From contig JBDKIV010000150.1 in NCBI GenBank assembly GCA_039796935.1, forward strand, positions 1 to 11,721: a stretch of 11,721 nt of DNA, read 5' to 3'. Under the pieces are notes generated by a model, which was not told the DNA's origin, made no database searches, and saw nothing but the letters and a program-made list of their open reading frames with translations. Of the stretch, positions 1-6,038 are shown one piece after another. Position 1 is the stretch's first letter, and each line of letters begins with the position of its first letter. The stretch comes from VFMC01 sp039796935 (lineage in GTDB: Bacteria; Actinomycetota; Acidimicrobiia; Acidimicrobiales; Ilumatobacteraceae). Both the position numbers and the translations under genes were made by a program.

Positions 1-204
1 CAACTCACTGGCCACCGCAATGAACAGTCCGTTCTGAGTTCCGAAGTGACGAGTGATGTACCCGTGGTTCAAACCCGTGACCTCGGCGATCAGACGATGC
101 GTCACATCATCGATCGGGTGCTCCAACAGCAGGTCCGTGGTGGCCTGCACCAAGAGCTCCGATGTCTGCGCCGCTGATCGCCGTGAACGCCTCGTCGTTG
201 ACAT
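1..204 (-). CDS. TetR-family transcriptional regulator, N-terminal part (cut by window edge)
   Basis: The minus strand from ATG at 204 stays open to the window edge (68 codons). It encodes a typical TetR DNA-binding domain. A basic N-terminal tail (TTRRSRRSAAQ) precedes helix 1 (SELLVQATTDLLLEHP), then the helix-turn-helix (IDDVTHRLIAEVTGLNHGYITRHFG), and then the FGTQNGLFIAV segment that opens helix 4 in this family. The ligand-binding domain lies outside the window, so no effector can be guessed. There is no good Shine-Dalgarno before ATG 204; GAGG lies only one base away. The start is therefore uncertain, although a weak promoter would fit a leaderless message. The gene is tandem with, and downstream of, the dioxygenase-like gene, separated by about 220 bp and a hairpin, so it is probably its own transcription unit. 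It is one of two candidate regulators for the operators in this window. The family call is firm; the start is moderate. Confidence 0.8.
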   Translation of the reverse strand, partial: MSTTRRSRRSAAQTSELLVQATTDLLLEHPIDDVTHRLIAEVTGLNHGYITRHFGTQNGLFIAVASEL

Positions 205-211
205 GCCTCGG

Positions 212-239
212 AAGATAGCCCGACGACATCCTGCTGCAA
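212..239 (-). promoter_or_regulatory. weak candidate promoter for the left-edge TetR gene
   Basis: On the minus strand TTGCAG (239-234) and TATCTT (217-212) are 16 bp apart. A -10 here would start transcription at about 204-205, essentially on the ATG of the TetR gene, giving a leaderless message. The hexamer matches are modest (3/6 and 4/6), so this is only a candidate. Confidence 0.22.
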
Positions 240-397
240 CTGGCCGCTATCTGCGCCGCCACGACGATCTTCAAGCGCACCATCACCAACCGGTTCCAAC
301 TGCCGGGACGTGTCGACCCGGACCGACGCTCTGTTCGGACCCATGGAGATCCGCAGTGTTTCGTGACCGTCGAACCTTCGAGGGCGACCGCAGCACT

Positions 398-423
398 CTC
401 CCTCACATCCTCCCCTGAGGGAG
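398..423 (-). terminator. hairpin just after the dioxygenase-like gene
   Basis: A perfect 8-bp inverted repeat, CTCCCTCA (398-405) and TGAGGGAG (416-423), encloses a 10-base loop. Its nearer arm begins 2 bases after the stop codon of the minus-strand gene ending at 426. There is no T-run, which is common for actinobacterial intrinsic terminators. The position argues for a terminator or 3' mRNA stabiliser. The rest of the 205-425 gap shows no gene that can be supported. Confidence 0.5.
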
Positions 424-425
424 CG

Positions 426-1499
426 TCACACAGGGTTTGCGAGCTCGGCGACGAGGCGCCCGTGGTCGACCACCAGACGCCCGTCGAGCTCGACGGTGCA
501 GTCACGCATCGGCAGATCGAAATGACCCGCCGTGAACCGCCCGGCGGTCTCGTTGGCGCCGGTGCTGTACAGGACGTTGCCCGCCCACGCCCGCGCCTCG
601 GTACCCCAGGTCTCGCGGCGGTCGTAGAGCTGCGACGCATCCCATCGCGCGGCGGGGTTCATCCCCCACCCGATGTGGCTGGTGGCCCGGCTCTCGCGGT
701 CGCCGAACGCCTCGAGGTACGAACGGAACAGGATGGCATCGGCCCCCGTGCCGCCGATCGTCTCGATGTGGTCGTCGACGATCTCGAGGTGGATGTGCGA
801 CTCGAGCACCCGGTTGAACGTGAGGTTCATGTCGCCCGGCGCCATCACGATCGTGCCGGACACGGTGTGCGCAGCCGGGAAGGCGAGGACCAACCCACCC
901 GGCCAGTGGGCGATCGACCCCGGCCCGTCCGTCACCCCGGTCGACCCGGCGGTGAACGCCCCGGCCAACTCGACGGTCAGGTCGGTCCCGGCGGGCGAGG
1001 TGATGCGCATGGTCGACGCAGCCCGGAGCCACTCGTGGCCGAGCGCCACACGACGGGGGAGGTCGTCGTCCCAGCGCAGACGTTCGAACACCTCGGGATG
1101 CTCGTTGGAGATCATCAGCACCCTCGCCCCGCCGCCGAGGATCCGGCCCAACTCGGGAGCGTGGAGCAACCCTTCGACGGTGCAGTCGATGACCAGGTCG
1201 CTCGATGCGAGCGCAGCGACCGCAACCGGGTGACCGGCGATGGCCTGCGAGGCGCCGGTCGAACGGATCGGCACGGGGTGCGCCGACGCCGGGGTCGCCA
1301 GCACGAGGTCGATCACCCGGCCGCCGAGCGACTGGGCGGCCAGTCGTGCCGTCTCGACGAGGGACGGTCTGCTCTGGCTCTCGCTGAGCAGCGTCACCGT
1401 CTCGCCGGCGGTGAGTCGACACCGTTCGAACTGCGCCCGGAAGCAGTCGATGAAGCGCCACTCCGTGGAGCCCGTGCGTGCCGGGTCGCCGCCGCTCAT
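426..1499 (-). CDS. 2,5-dihydroxypyridine 5,6-dioxygenase-like protein (NicX / M29-type fold)
   Basis: This 357-residue cytoplasmic protein resembles the NicX/Hpo family, mononuclear non-haem iron dioxygenases with an aminopeptidase-T (M29)-like fold that open 2,5-dihydroxypyridine to N-formylmaleamate. Family members are about 350 residues. Visible features are an N-terminal half with ETVTLLSE (33-40) and DLVIDCTVEG (101-110), a central SPAGTDLTVELAG (168-180), His275 in SHIGWGMNP, and a C-terminal GHFDLPMRD with His326-x-Asp328. The late His plus downstream H-x-D pattern is what I recall for the iron ligands of Pseudomonas NicX; that alignment is from memory. ATG 1499 overlaps the stop of the upstream alpha/beta hydrolase (ATGA), so the two are translationally coupled. 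The frame stays open far upstream, but that stretch lies antisense to nothing and inside the hydrolase gene, so the longer start is rejected. Pairing with an alpha/beta hydrolase supports a NicX-NicD-like module. Alternatives are an M29 metallopeptidase or a dioxygenase for another N-heterocycle. Confidence 0.72.
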   Translation of the reverse strand: MSGGDPARTGSTEWRFIDCFRAQFERCRLTAGETVTLLSESQSRPSLVETARLAAQSLGGRVIDLVLATPASAHPVPIRSTGASQAIAGHPVAVAALASSDLVIDCTVEGLLHAPELGRILGGGARVLMISNEHPEVFERLRWDDDLPRRVALGHEWLRAASTMRITSPAGTDLTVELAGAFTAGSTGVTDGPGSIAHWPGGLVLAFPAAHTVSGTIVMAPGDMNLTFNRVLESHIHLEIVDDHIETIGGTGADAILFRSYLEAFGDRESRATSHIGWGMNPAARWDASQLYDRRETWGTEARAWAGNVLYSTGANETAGRFTAGHFDLPMRDCTVELDGRLVVDHGRLVAELANPV

Positions 1500-2299
1500 G
1501 CCCGATACCCCACATGGGCGCGGATGGCCTGATCGACCGCTGCGGCCGCCTCGACGTTGAGGAGGTGGCCGGCCCCGGCGATGACCTCGACGCGAGCCCC
1601 CGGGATGTGCTGCGCGAGTGCCTCCGAGTAGGCGACCGGGGTCTCGTCGTCGCACGCACCGACGAGACACAGCGTGGGTGTGCGGATCGAGCCGAGCACG
1701 CTGCGGCTGTCGTGGGTGACCAGACAGTCGATCGACCGGCGCAGCGCATCGGCGCTGATCCGCCCCATCGCCGCCCGCTGACCCGCCAGCGCCTCGGGCG
1801 TGATCGACGGGCCGGCGATCGCGCTGAGCACCCGTTCGCTGAAGTCCGCCGGCTGCTGGCCGGCATCGAGCGGGGCCAGTCGGGCCGCGCGCCAGTCGTC
1901 GGGGCGGGTGCCGTCGAGACCGAACGCCGGGCTGCTCGACAGCAGCGTCAAGGTGGCGACGACGTCGGGATGCGACGCGGCGAGGTACTGCGCGATCATC
2001 CCGCCCATCGAGATGCCGACCACGTGCGCCCGACCCGCGGGGCCGATCAGCGTTCGGATCCAGTCGGCTGCGGCATCGGCGAGGTCGGAGAACCGGACCG
2101 ATGGCACCGGGAGCGGGGCCGAGCACCCGTAGCCGGGCATGTCCCACGCCGCCACACGGAACGCATCGGACAGCTCGGCGAGCTGCGGCTCCCACGAGAT
2201 GCGGCTTCCGCCCAGGCCGTGGAGCAGCACGATCAGCGGGCCGGCGCCGGCTTCGCGCCAGGCCACCGGCTCGGCATCGTGGTCTCTCGGTTGGTGCAT
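1496..2299 (-). CDS. alpha/beta hydrolase, candidate N-formylmaleamate deformylase-like (NicD-like)
   Basis: This 267-residue alpha/beta hydrolase is complete. It has the oxyanion-hole LLHGLGG (25-31), the nucleophile elbow GISMGG with Ser97, a likely acid Asp217 or Asp218 in VGACDDETP, and catalytic His245 in GAGHLLNVE. A cap domain lies around residues 125-195. There is no signal peptide, so it is cytoplasmic. It is the first gene of a two-gene operon and overlaps the NicX-like gene by ATGA. In nicotinate degradation, NicD is an alpha/beta hydrolase that removes formate from N-formylmaleamate made by NicX. That role is inferred here from the neighbour; sequence alone supports only the superfamily, which also includes 3-oxoadipate enol-lactonase and C-C hydrolases. 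ATG 2299 has no Shine-Dalgarno, but a candidate -10 ends 7 bases upstream, suggesting leaderless translation. The divergent flavoprotein operon shares its control region. Confidence 0.82.
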   Translation of the reverse strand: MHQPRDHDAEPVAWREAGAGPLIVLLHGLGGSRISWEPQLAELSDAFRVAAWDMPGYGCSAPLPVPSVRFSDLADAAADWIRTLIGPAGRAHVVGISMGGMIAQYLAASHPDVVATLTLLSSSPAFGLDGTRPDDWRAARLAPLDAGQQPADFSERVLSAIAGPSITPEALAGQRAAMGRISADALRRSIDCLVTHDSRSVLGSIRTPTLCLVGACDDETPVAYSEALAQHIPGARVEVIAGAGHLLNVEAAAAVDQAIRAHVGYRA

Positions 2300-2306
2300 C
2301 CGGGCG

Positions 2307-2334
2307 AGTATTGCAGACGTCCGTTGTTTGTCAA
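2307..2334 (-). promoter_or_regulatory. promoter of the hydrolase/dioxygenase operon
   Basis: On the minus strand a perfect -35 TTGACA (2334-2329) lies within the palindrome. It is followed by a 16-bp spacer and AATACT (2312-2307, 4/6 to TATAAT). The predicted start is at about 2300, next to ATG 2299, so the transcript would be leaderless, consistent with the absent Shine-Dalgarno. A repressor on the palindrome would cover the -35. Confidence 0.45.
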
Positions 2335-2348
2335 CAGTGTTGACAAAC
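2326..2348. promoter_or_regulatory. perfect palindromic operator in a divergent promoter region
   Basis: The arms GTTTGTCAACA (2326-2336) and TGTTGACAAAC (2338-2348) are exact reverse complements around the single base G2337. Each strand reads TTGACA, so one dimeric repressor site covers both divergent -35 elements. The size and symmetry fit a TetR-type operator. The TetR gene at 3579-4223, second in the plus-strand operon, is the obvious candidate binder and would then repress itself. The other TetR (left edge) or an unseen regulator is possible. Confidence 0.75.
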
Positions 2349-2368
2349 GATGACCTGTCTGGTGGGAT
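2340..2368 (+). promoter_or_regulatory. promoter of the flavoprotein/TetR operon
   Basis: A perfect -35 TTGACA (2340-2345) within the palindrome is followed 17 bp later by TGGGAT (2363-2368), a poor -10 (3/6). The start would fall near ATG 2375. The sequence GGTGGGA just upstream of the gene may instead serve as a weak ribosome binding site. The -35 is convincing; the -10 is not. Confidence 0.35.
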
Positions 2369-2374
2369 TCGGCG

Positions 2375-3571
2375 ATGACTGCGAGCGTGGAGCACGACAC
2401 CGGAACCGGACAGATGTCGCGTGACGACATGGTCGGGCTGGTCCGGGCGATGGGGCCCGTGATGGAGGAACGGGCGGTCACCTACGACCGAGAGGCGCGC
2501 TTTCCCTCCGAGAACTTCGCCGACTTCCGCGCCAACGGCCTGCTCGGCGTGTCGGTTCCCACCCGCTACGGCGGACTCGGCGCCAGCTACGCCGACTACG
2601 TGCGCGTCAGCGAGGAGGTCGGCAGGCACTGCGGCGCCAGCGGGCTCACGTTCAACATGCACAACGCGACGATGCTGTGGTGCGGCGAGGTCGCCGACAT
2701 GCTCGACATGACCGCCGAGCAGCGCGACCTGCACGAGGAGCGCCGAACGGCGATGTTCCGCGGTGTCGTCGAGGACGGCCACATCCACTCGCAACCCTTC
2801 TCGGAGGGTCTCGCCCCGGGGGCCACCACCGGCGTCGCCACGCGCGCCGTCCCCGTGGAGGGCGGATGGCTCGTGTCGGGCCGCAAGATCTTCGCATCGC
2901 TGTCGGGTGCGGCCACCTTCTACAACGTGACGTGCCAGGTGCCGGGCGAGGACGAGATCCGACTGCTCGGTGTGCCGGCCGATGGCGACGGCGTGACCAT
3001 CGTCGACGACTGGGACCCGCTGGGCATGCGCGGCACCGTGTCACGGACGCTGCTGATGCAGGACGTGTTCGTCCCCGAGCGCAACGAGTGGATGCCGGTC
3101 GGCCTGTACAACCAGGCGGCCAACCGGTACCCGTGGTTGTTCCTCTCGCTGTGCCCGAGCTACCTCGGCCTCACCGGCGGCGTGCTCGACATCACCCGGC
3201 GATATCTGCGCGGCGAGCTTCCCGGCCAGGCCGCCGGGGCGCGTCGCGATCACCCGGTGAAGCAGATGGGCTGGGCGCAGATGCAGCTTCGGCACCAGCA
3301 GTCACGGGCCCTGCTGTACCGGGCCGTCGACGAGGCGGTGCTCGACCCGACCGCCGACCAGTTGAGCACGGGCTGGGCTGCAGCATTCACCGTGATGGAG
3401 CACGCTGCCGAGGTCGCCAGTCTGGCGATCCGGGTGTGCGGCGGGCAGTCGATGCTCAAGCACCTGCCGCTCGAGCGGCTCTATCGCGACGCGCGCCTCG
3501 GCAGCACCATGCTGCCGTGGAGCGCCGAGGTCTGCCTCGAGCGGCTCGGTCGCGCCGGCCTGTTCGAGTGA
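2375..3571 (+). CDS. acyl-CoA dehydrogenase-fold flavoprotein, possibly a flavin monooxygenase-type member
   Basis: This 398-residue protein has the acyl-CoA dehydrogenase layout. It has an N-terminal helical domain (ARFPSENFADFRANGLLGVSVP, 'RYGGLG'), a middle beta domain (GWLVSGRKIFASLSGAATFY; WDPLGMRGTVSRTLLMQDVFVP), and a C-terminal helical domain ending in RVCGGQSMLKHLPLERLYRDARLGS, where the CGGQ and ERLYRDAR motifs are diagnostic. At the position where medium-chain enzymes carry the catalytic base (the E of EGT), this protein reads PWS (381-383). A classical alpha,beta-dehydrogenation is therefore doubtful unless the base lies elsewhere, as in isovaleryl- or long-chain-type enzymes. Members of this fold also act as two-component flavin monooxygenases (DszC, HsaA types). 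Next to a dihydroxypyridine-dioxygenase-like gene, a ring hydroxylation or reductive step on an N-heterocycle is an attractive but unproven role. ATG 2375 follows the palindromic operator, and a TetR gene begins 7 bases after its stop. No flavin reductase gene is seen. Confidence 0.85.
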   Translation: MTASVEHDTGTGQMSRDDMVGLVRAMGPVMEERAVTYDREARFPSENFADFRANGLLGVSVPTRYGGLGASYADYVRVSEEVGRHCGASGLTFNMHNATMLWCGEVADMLDMTAEQRDLHEERRTAMFRGVVEDGHIHSQPFSEGLAPGATTGVATRAVPVEGGWLVSGRKIFASLSGAATFYNVTCQVPGEDEIRLLGVPADGDGVTIVDDWDPLGMRGTVSRTLLMQDVFVPERNEWMPVGLYNQAANRYPWLFLSLCPSYLGLTGGVLDITRRYLRGELPGQAAGARRDHPVKQMGWAQMQLRHQQSRALLYRAVDEAVLDPTADQLSTGWAAAFTVMEHAAEVASLAIRVCGGQSMLKHLPLERLYRDARLGSTMLPWSAEVCLERLGRAGLFE

Positions 3572-3578
3572 CACGCCG

Positions 3579-4223
3579 GTGGGCCGCCCCGCTTCCCTCA
3601 GCCGCGAACGCATCGACGCGGCGGCCGCCGAGATCGTCGAACGTGACGGTGTCGAGGGGTTGACGGCGCGCCGATTGGCAGCAGACCTCGAGTGCGACCC
3701 GAGTGCGCTGTACCGCCATTACAGCGGCATGGACGAGTTGCGGCGCCGGGTCGGCGACCGACTGCTCGGCTCGGTGCGCACCACACGGCGCAGTGATGCG
3801 AGCTGGGATGCGACCGTGCGCCGAATCTGCGTCGACCTGCGCCGCGTGCTGCTCGCCCACCGTCACCTCGCCGCCCTGGTGCAAGGGGCACCGACCCGGC
3901 TGCCCAACGAGATCCGGATCACCGAGGCCCTGCTGGCCGAACTGCTCCGCGCGGGGCTCGCGCCGCGACAGGCCGCCGACGCGTACCACGCCCTGATCGA
4001 GCTGACCATCGGCTCGGCGGCCATCGACGCCGAGGTCGCCGACCTCGGGCGGACAGGGGCGGCCGCCACGTACCGCTCGTGGCGCGACGACTATCGACGC
4101 CTCGATCCCGCCGACCTACCGGCGCTGTCGGTGGTGGCCGAGCACCTCTACCGAGGCACGGCCGCACAGCGCTTCGAACGTGCGCTCGACGCAGTCATCG
4201 CCTCGATCGCACCCGACGACTGA
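3579..4223 (+). CDS. TetR-family transcriptional regulator, likely local autoregulated repressor
   Basis: This 214-residue regulator starts at GTG 3579; the overlapping alternative frame upstream is not homologous. The N-terminal 60 residues are a clear TetR domain: SLSRERIDAAAAEIVERDG, then the helix-turn-helix TARRLAADLECDPSALYRHY, then SGMDELRRRVGDRLL. The C-terminal part is an all-helical ligand domain of the TetR_C class often found with GRPASLSRERI-type starts. It lies 7 bases after the flavoprotein stop, so the two are cotranscribed. GAGTGA overlapping that stop may act as a weak ribosome binding site. The most economical model is a repressor that binds the palindrome at 2326-2348, controls both divergent operons and is released by a pathway substrate or intermediate. 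The effector is unknown. The family call is very sure; the operator assignment is inferred. Confidence 0.93.
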   Translation: MGRPASLSRERIDAAAAEIVERDGVEGLTARRLAADLECDPSALYRHYSGMDELRRRVGDRLLGSVRTTRRSDASWDATVRRICVDLRRVLLAHRHLAALVQGAPTRLPNEIRITEALLAELLRAGLAPRQAADAYHALIELTIGSAAIDAEVADLGRTGAAATYRSWRDDYRRLDPADLPALSVVAEHLYRGTAAQRFERALDAVIASIAPDD

Positions 4224-4236
4224 CCACGGGCGGGGT

Positions 4237-4254
4237 TCGCCACCAGGTTGGCGA
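4237..4254. terminator. weak hairpin between convergent genes
   Basis: TCGCCA (4237-4242) and TGGCGA (4249-4254) can pair around a 6-base loop in the 43-bp gap between the plus-strand TetR gene and the minus-strand toxin gene. The stem is only 6 bp with no T-run on either side. A bidirectional terminator is expected by position, but the signal is weak. Confidence 0.25.
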
Positions 4255-4266
4255 CAATCCCATCAC

Positions 4267-4767
4267 TCATGGCCAGGGAACACCCAGTGCCGTCGCCGCC
4301 GAGCTGAGCTTCATGACGAGGCGGTACGGCTGACCGGGAAGTCGCTCGAAGTCGTGGCGCTCGTAGAACGAGCGGGCCGGATCGTCGATCGCATCGACCA
4401 CCACCACACGCCCACCGACCCGACGAGCGGCAACGACGATCAACTCGAGTGCCGCAACGAGCAGCTCAGCTCCCAGTCCGCGTCCCTGCACCGACGAGTC
4501 GAGGGCGAGCTTGGCCAGCAGCACCGCCGGTATGTGCTCGGACGCGCCCCGCCCCAGGCGTACGGGTGCGTCTCCTCGGCCGAGCAGGTGGGGTGCGATC
4601 GCGAAGTAGCCGACCACGTCTCGATCGTCGTCGACCAGCAGGTAGGTCCGCGTGCCGTGGCCCGTCGCGGTGTGCGCATGCCGCTGCAGCCATTCGTCGA
4701 GTGCAGGACTTCCGCTCGTGAACGCGGTGAGCGACTGATCGCTCAACGGTTCGATGCGGTGGGTCAC
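4267..4767 (-). CDS. tacT: GNAT-family acetyltransferase toxin, TacT-type
   Basis: This 166-residue GNAT protein starts at GTG 4767, which overlaps the antitoxin stop (GTGA). It has the TacT-family opening IEPLSDQSLTAFTSGSPALDEWLQRHA, the acetyl-CoA pyrophosphate loop QGRGLG (94-99) after LAKLALDSSV, and the late SFYERHDF with Tyr135 at the position of the catalytic tyrosine. Characterised TacT toxins acetylate the amino group of aminoacyl-tRNAs and stop translation; this specificity is assumed from the family. The gene follows a DUF1778 ribbon-helix-helix antitoxin, the standard order and length for this type II system. All key motifs look intact. Its sites of action would be cytoplasmic tRNA. 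A non-toxic GNAT enzyme is the main alternative, but the partner gene makes that unlikely. Confidence 0.9.
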   Translation of the reverse strand: MTHRIEPLSDQSLTAFTSGSPALDEWLQRHAHTATGHGTRTYLLVDDDRDVVGYFAIAPHLLGRGDAPVRLGRGASEHIPAVLLAKLALDSSVQGRGLGAELLVAALELIVVAARRVGGRVVVVDAIDDPARSFYERHDFERLPGQPYRLVMKLSSAATALGVPWP

Positions 4768-5042
4768 TGTGTGGTGATTCGGGGGTTCCGGCGCGCCGTC
4801 GCCACCGCTCGGGTGAGACGGGGAACGGCATCCGGCTCGTCGAGCACCGCCACGAGACGGTCGAAGTACTCAACCGGTGTCGTCGTCACCATCGATGCCG
4901 CAAGCACCTGGTCGGCGCGCTCGACCGCGGCGCTGACCACGAACGTCGACGACGACGTACCGGTGATCGCAGCAGCGCGGTCGATCAGCGCGCGCTCGTC
5001 GGGCGACAGTCGCGCCTCGATCCGATCCGTCTTGGTCGCCAT
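4764..5042 (-). CDS. tacA: DUF1778 ribbon-helix-helix antitoxin, TacA-type
   Basis: This is a 92-residue antitoxin. Residues 5-45 (TDRIEARLSPDERALIDRAAAITG, then SSSTFVVSAAVERADQVL) form the ribbon-helix-helix DNA-binding domain of the DUF1778 family. The C-terminal stretch from about residue 58 (YFDRLVAVLDEP) is the usual toxin-neutralising tail. Two consecutive ATG codons occur at 5045 and 5042. GGAGGA (5051-5046) touches the first, so the second, four bases from GGAGG, is preferred. A longer open frame reaching upstream lacks family similarity and is rejected. The gene overlaps the toxin by 4 bp, giving coupled translation. The antitoxin, alone or with toxin, probably binds the TGTACGG repeats upstream to repress the operon, as is usual in this family. 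Confidence 0.9.
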   Translation of the reverse strand: MATKTDRIEARLSPDERALIDRAAAITGTSSSTFVVSAAVERADQVLAASMVTTTPVEYFDRLVAVLDEPDAVPRLTRAVATARRNPRITTQ

Positions 5043-5045
5043 CAT

Positions 5046-5077
5046 TCCTCCAACATCATGTACGGAGGATTGTACGG
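5046..5077 (-). promoter_or_regulatory. toxin-antitoxin promoter, ribosome binding site and tandem operator repeats
   Basis: On the minus strand TACAAT (5074-5069, 5/6 to TATAAT) lies about 20 bases before the GGAGGA ribosome binding site (5051-5046). Two direct copies of TGTACGG (plus-strand 5059-5065 and 5071-5077), 12 bp apart, overlap the -10 and start region. TCCTCC (5046-5051) and GGAGGA (5064-5069) also form an inverted repeat. No clear -35 is visible. Short tandem sites around the -10 fit autorepression by a ribbon-helix-helix antitoxin. Confidence 0.55.
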
Positions 5078-5116
5078 CACACGCCCCTCGGCGCACGCAG
5101 CAGCCGGGCGGAGCAC

Positions 5117-5965
5117 TCAGTCGCGGCGCGGCGGGCGGATGCCGCGGAACTCCCAATCGCCGCCCAGGGCGGTCGAGCGGACCTCTTCGCTCTCGGTGGG
5201 CTGCGCGCCCACGTCGTCACGGATGGGCGTCGGGCCGGTGACGACGGTGTTGGTGAGCGCGCCGAGCCCTTCGACCTCGACGGTCACCACGTCTCCCGGC
5301 TGGACGGGTCGGCTGTGTGCCGGCGTGCCCGAGAAGATCATGTCGCCGGGCAACAGCGTGATCGTGCGGGCGAGGTCGGCGACCAGATAGTGCATGTCCC
5401 AGGTCATCTCGTCGGTCGAGCCGTCCTGGCGCACCTCACCGTTCACCAGGGTACGGATCCGCTTGTGGCGGAAGTCCCAGTCGGTGACGAGCGTCGGACC
5501 GACCGGGCACAGGGTGTCACTGCCCTTCACGCGCAGCATCGACCCGGCATCGGTGTCACGGAAGTCATGGAGCCCGAAGTCGTTGCCGATGGTGTAGCCG
5601 GCGATGTGGTCGGCGGCTTCGTCCGGGCTGACGTTGCGACACGTGCGGCCGATGACGATCACCACCTCGCCCTCGTAGTTGAGCCACCGGCACCGCTCGG
5701 GGCGCACCACGTTGCCGCGGTGCGTGTTGAGCGACGAGGTCGGCTTGTGGAAGTAGGTGGGCGTCTCGGTGAGCGTGATCTGGAACTCGCGTACACGGCT
5801 GATGTGGTTGAGGTGCACGCAGAGGATCTTCGACGGCTCGCTGGGCGGCAGGTACACGGCCGACGACTCGAGCACGCGGCGGCCGTCGCCGGCGACGAGC
5901 TCGTCACCGTCGGGCACGACGGTGGTGACGACGCCGTCGAGGAGGATGCGGCTGAAGCGGGCCAT
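5117..5965 (-). CDS. fumarylacetoacetate hydrolase-family enzyme
   Basis: This 282-residue cytoplasmic enzyme has the FAH C-terminal catalytic domain. Visible are FHKPTSSL (72-79), the metal-binding Glu98 and Glu100 in NYEGEVVIVIG, Asp129 in GNDFGLHDF, Lys147 in VKGSDT followed by PVGP, and the closing GDMIFSGTPAH and GDVVTVEVEGLG. Relatives hydrolyse acylpyruvates and similar C-C bonds, or isomerise/decarboxylate 2-hydroxymuconate-type acids (HpaG class) using Mg2+ or Mn2+. The substrate here cannot be read from sequence. A tail of about 35 residues after the domain (from about 246, TPIRDDVG onward) is longer than in simple members. ATG 5965 has AGGAG six bases upstream. It diverges from the decarboxylase/P450 genes across a 73-bp control region with the shared operator, so it probably works on the same pathway, perhaps cleaving a 1,3-dioxo intermediate. 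Confidence 0.9.
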   Translation of the reverse strand: MARFSRILLDGVVTTVVPDGDELVAGDGRRVLESSAVYLPPSEPSKILCVHLNHISRVREFQITLTETPTYFHKPTSSLNTHRGNVVRPERCRWLNYEGEVVIVIGRTCRNVSPDEAADHIAGYTIGNDFGLHDFRDTDAGSMLRVKGSDTLCPVGPTLVTDWDFRHKRIRTLVNGEVRQDGSTDEMTWDMHYLVADLARTITLLPGDMIFSGTPAHSRPVQPGDVVTVEVEGLGALTNTVVTGPTPIRDDVGAQPTESEEVRSTALGGDWEFRGIRPPRRD

Positions 5966-6003
5966 GGGGTCTCCTGGTGGTCGGTGCCGAACACGGCACG
6001 GAA

Positions 6004-6025
6004 AATCGTTTGGTTCCTAACGATT
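6004..6025. promoter_or_regulatory. operator copy 1 between FAH-family and decarboxylase genes
   Basis: AATCGTT (6004-6010) and AACGATT (6019-6025) form an inverted repeat with an 8-base centre TGGTTCCT; GG/CC inside the centre also pair, so 18 of 22 positions are symmetric. A related 22-bp site occurs at 8150-8171 before the importer (16/22 identical when read on the minus strand, with ATCGTTTGG shared). It overlaps candidate -10 elements on both strands. The bound regulator is unknown; a TetR-family dimer would fit. Confidence 0.65.
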
Positions 6026-6030
6026 ATGCT
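6023..6030. promoter_or_regulatory. overlapping divergent -10 elements
   Basis: On the plus strand TATGCT (6025-6030, 4/6) would start transcription next to ATG 6039, which lacks a Shine-Dalgarno, so the decarboxylase message may be leaderless. On the minus strand CATAAT (6028-6023, 5/6) would give a leader of about 50 bases with AGGAG for the FAH-family gene. No convincing -35 is seen for either. Both overlap or touch the operator, as expected for repression. Confidence 0.35.
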
Positions 6031-6038
6031 GCATCCGC

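Noticed and set aside
219..420. Coding-like plus-strand stretch (DILLQLAAICAATTIFKR...) in the gap beside the left TetR
   Set aside because: Opens right after a stop, has no start codon or Shine-Dalgarno, loses protein-like character within about 35 codons and overlaps the hairpin; a decayed remnant cannot be excluded.
363..2195. Long open frames overlapping the dioxygenase and hydrolase genes, including an N-terminal extension of the dioxygenase frame to 2195 and a plus-strand frame 363-1532
   Set aside because: They lie over genes with clear family motifs, are Arg/Gly/Ala-rich without recognisable domains, and are expected by-products of GC-rich codon bias.
3568..3663. Alternative plus-strand frame running from the flavoprotein region past the TetR start
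   Set aside because: The TetR frame from GTG 3579 carries the helix-turn-helix motif; the other frame is Arg-rich noise.
4237..4254. Strong intrinsic terminator between the convergent genes
   Set aside because: The stem is only 6 bp with no T-run, so it is kept as a weak candidate only.
5043..5156. Longer antitoxin starting at ATG 5156
   Set aside because: The extra N-terminal residues do not resemble DUF1778 proteins, overlap the FAH-family gene end and the promoter, and a perfect GGAGGA sits before ATG 5042/5045.
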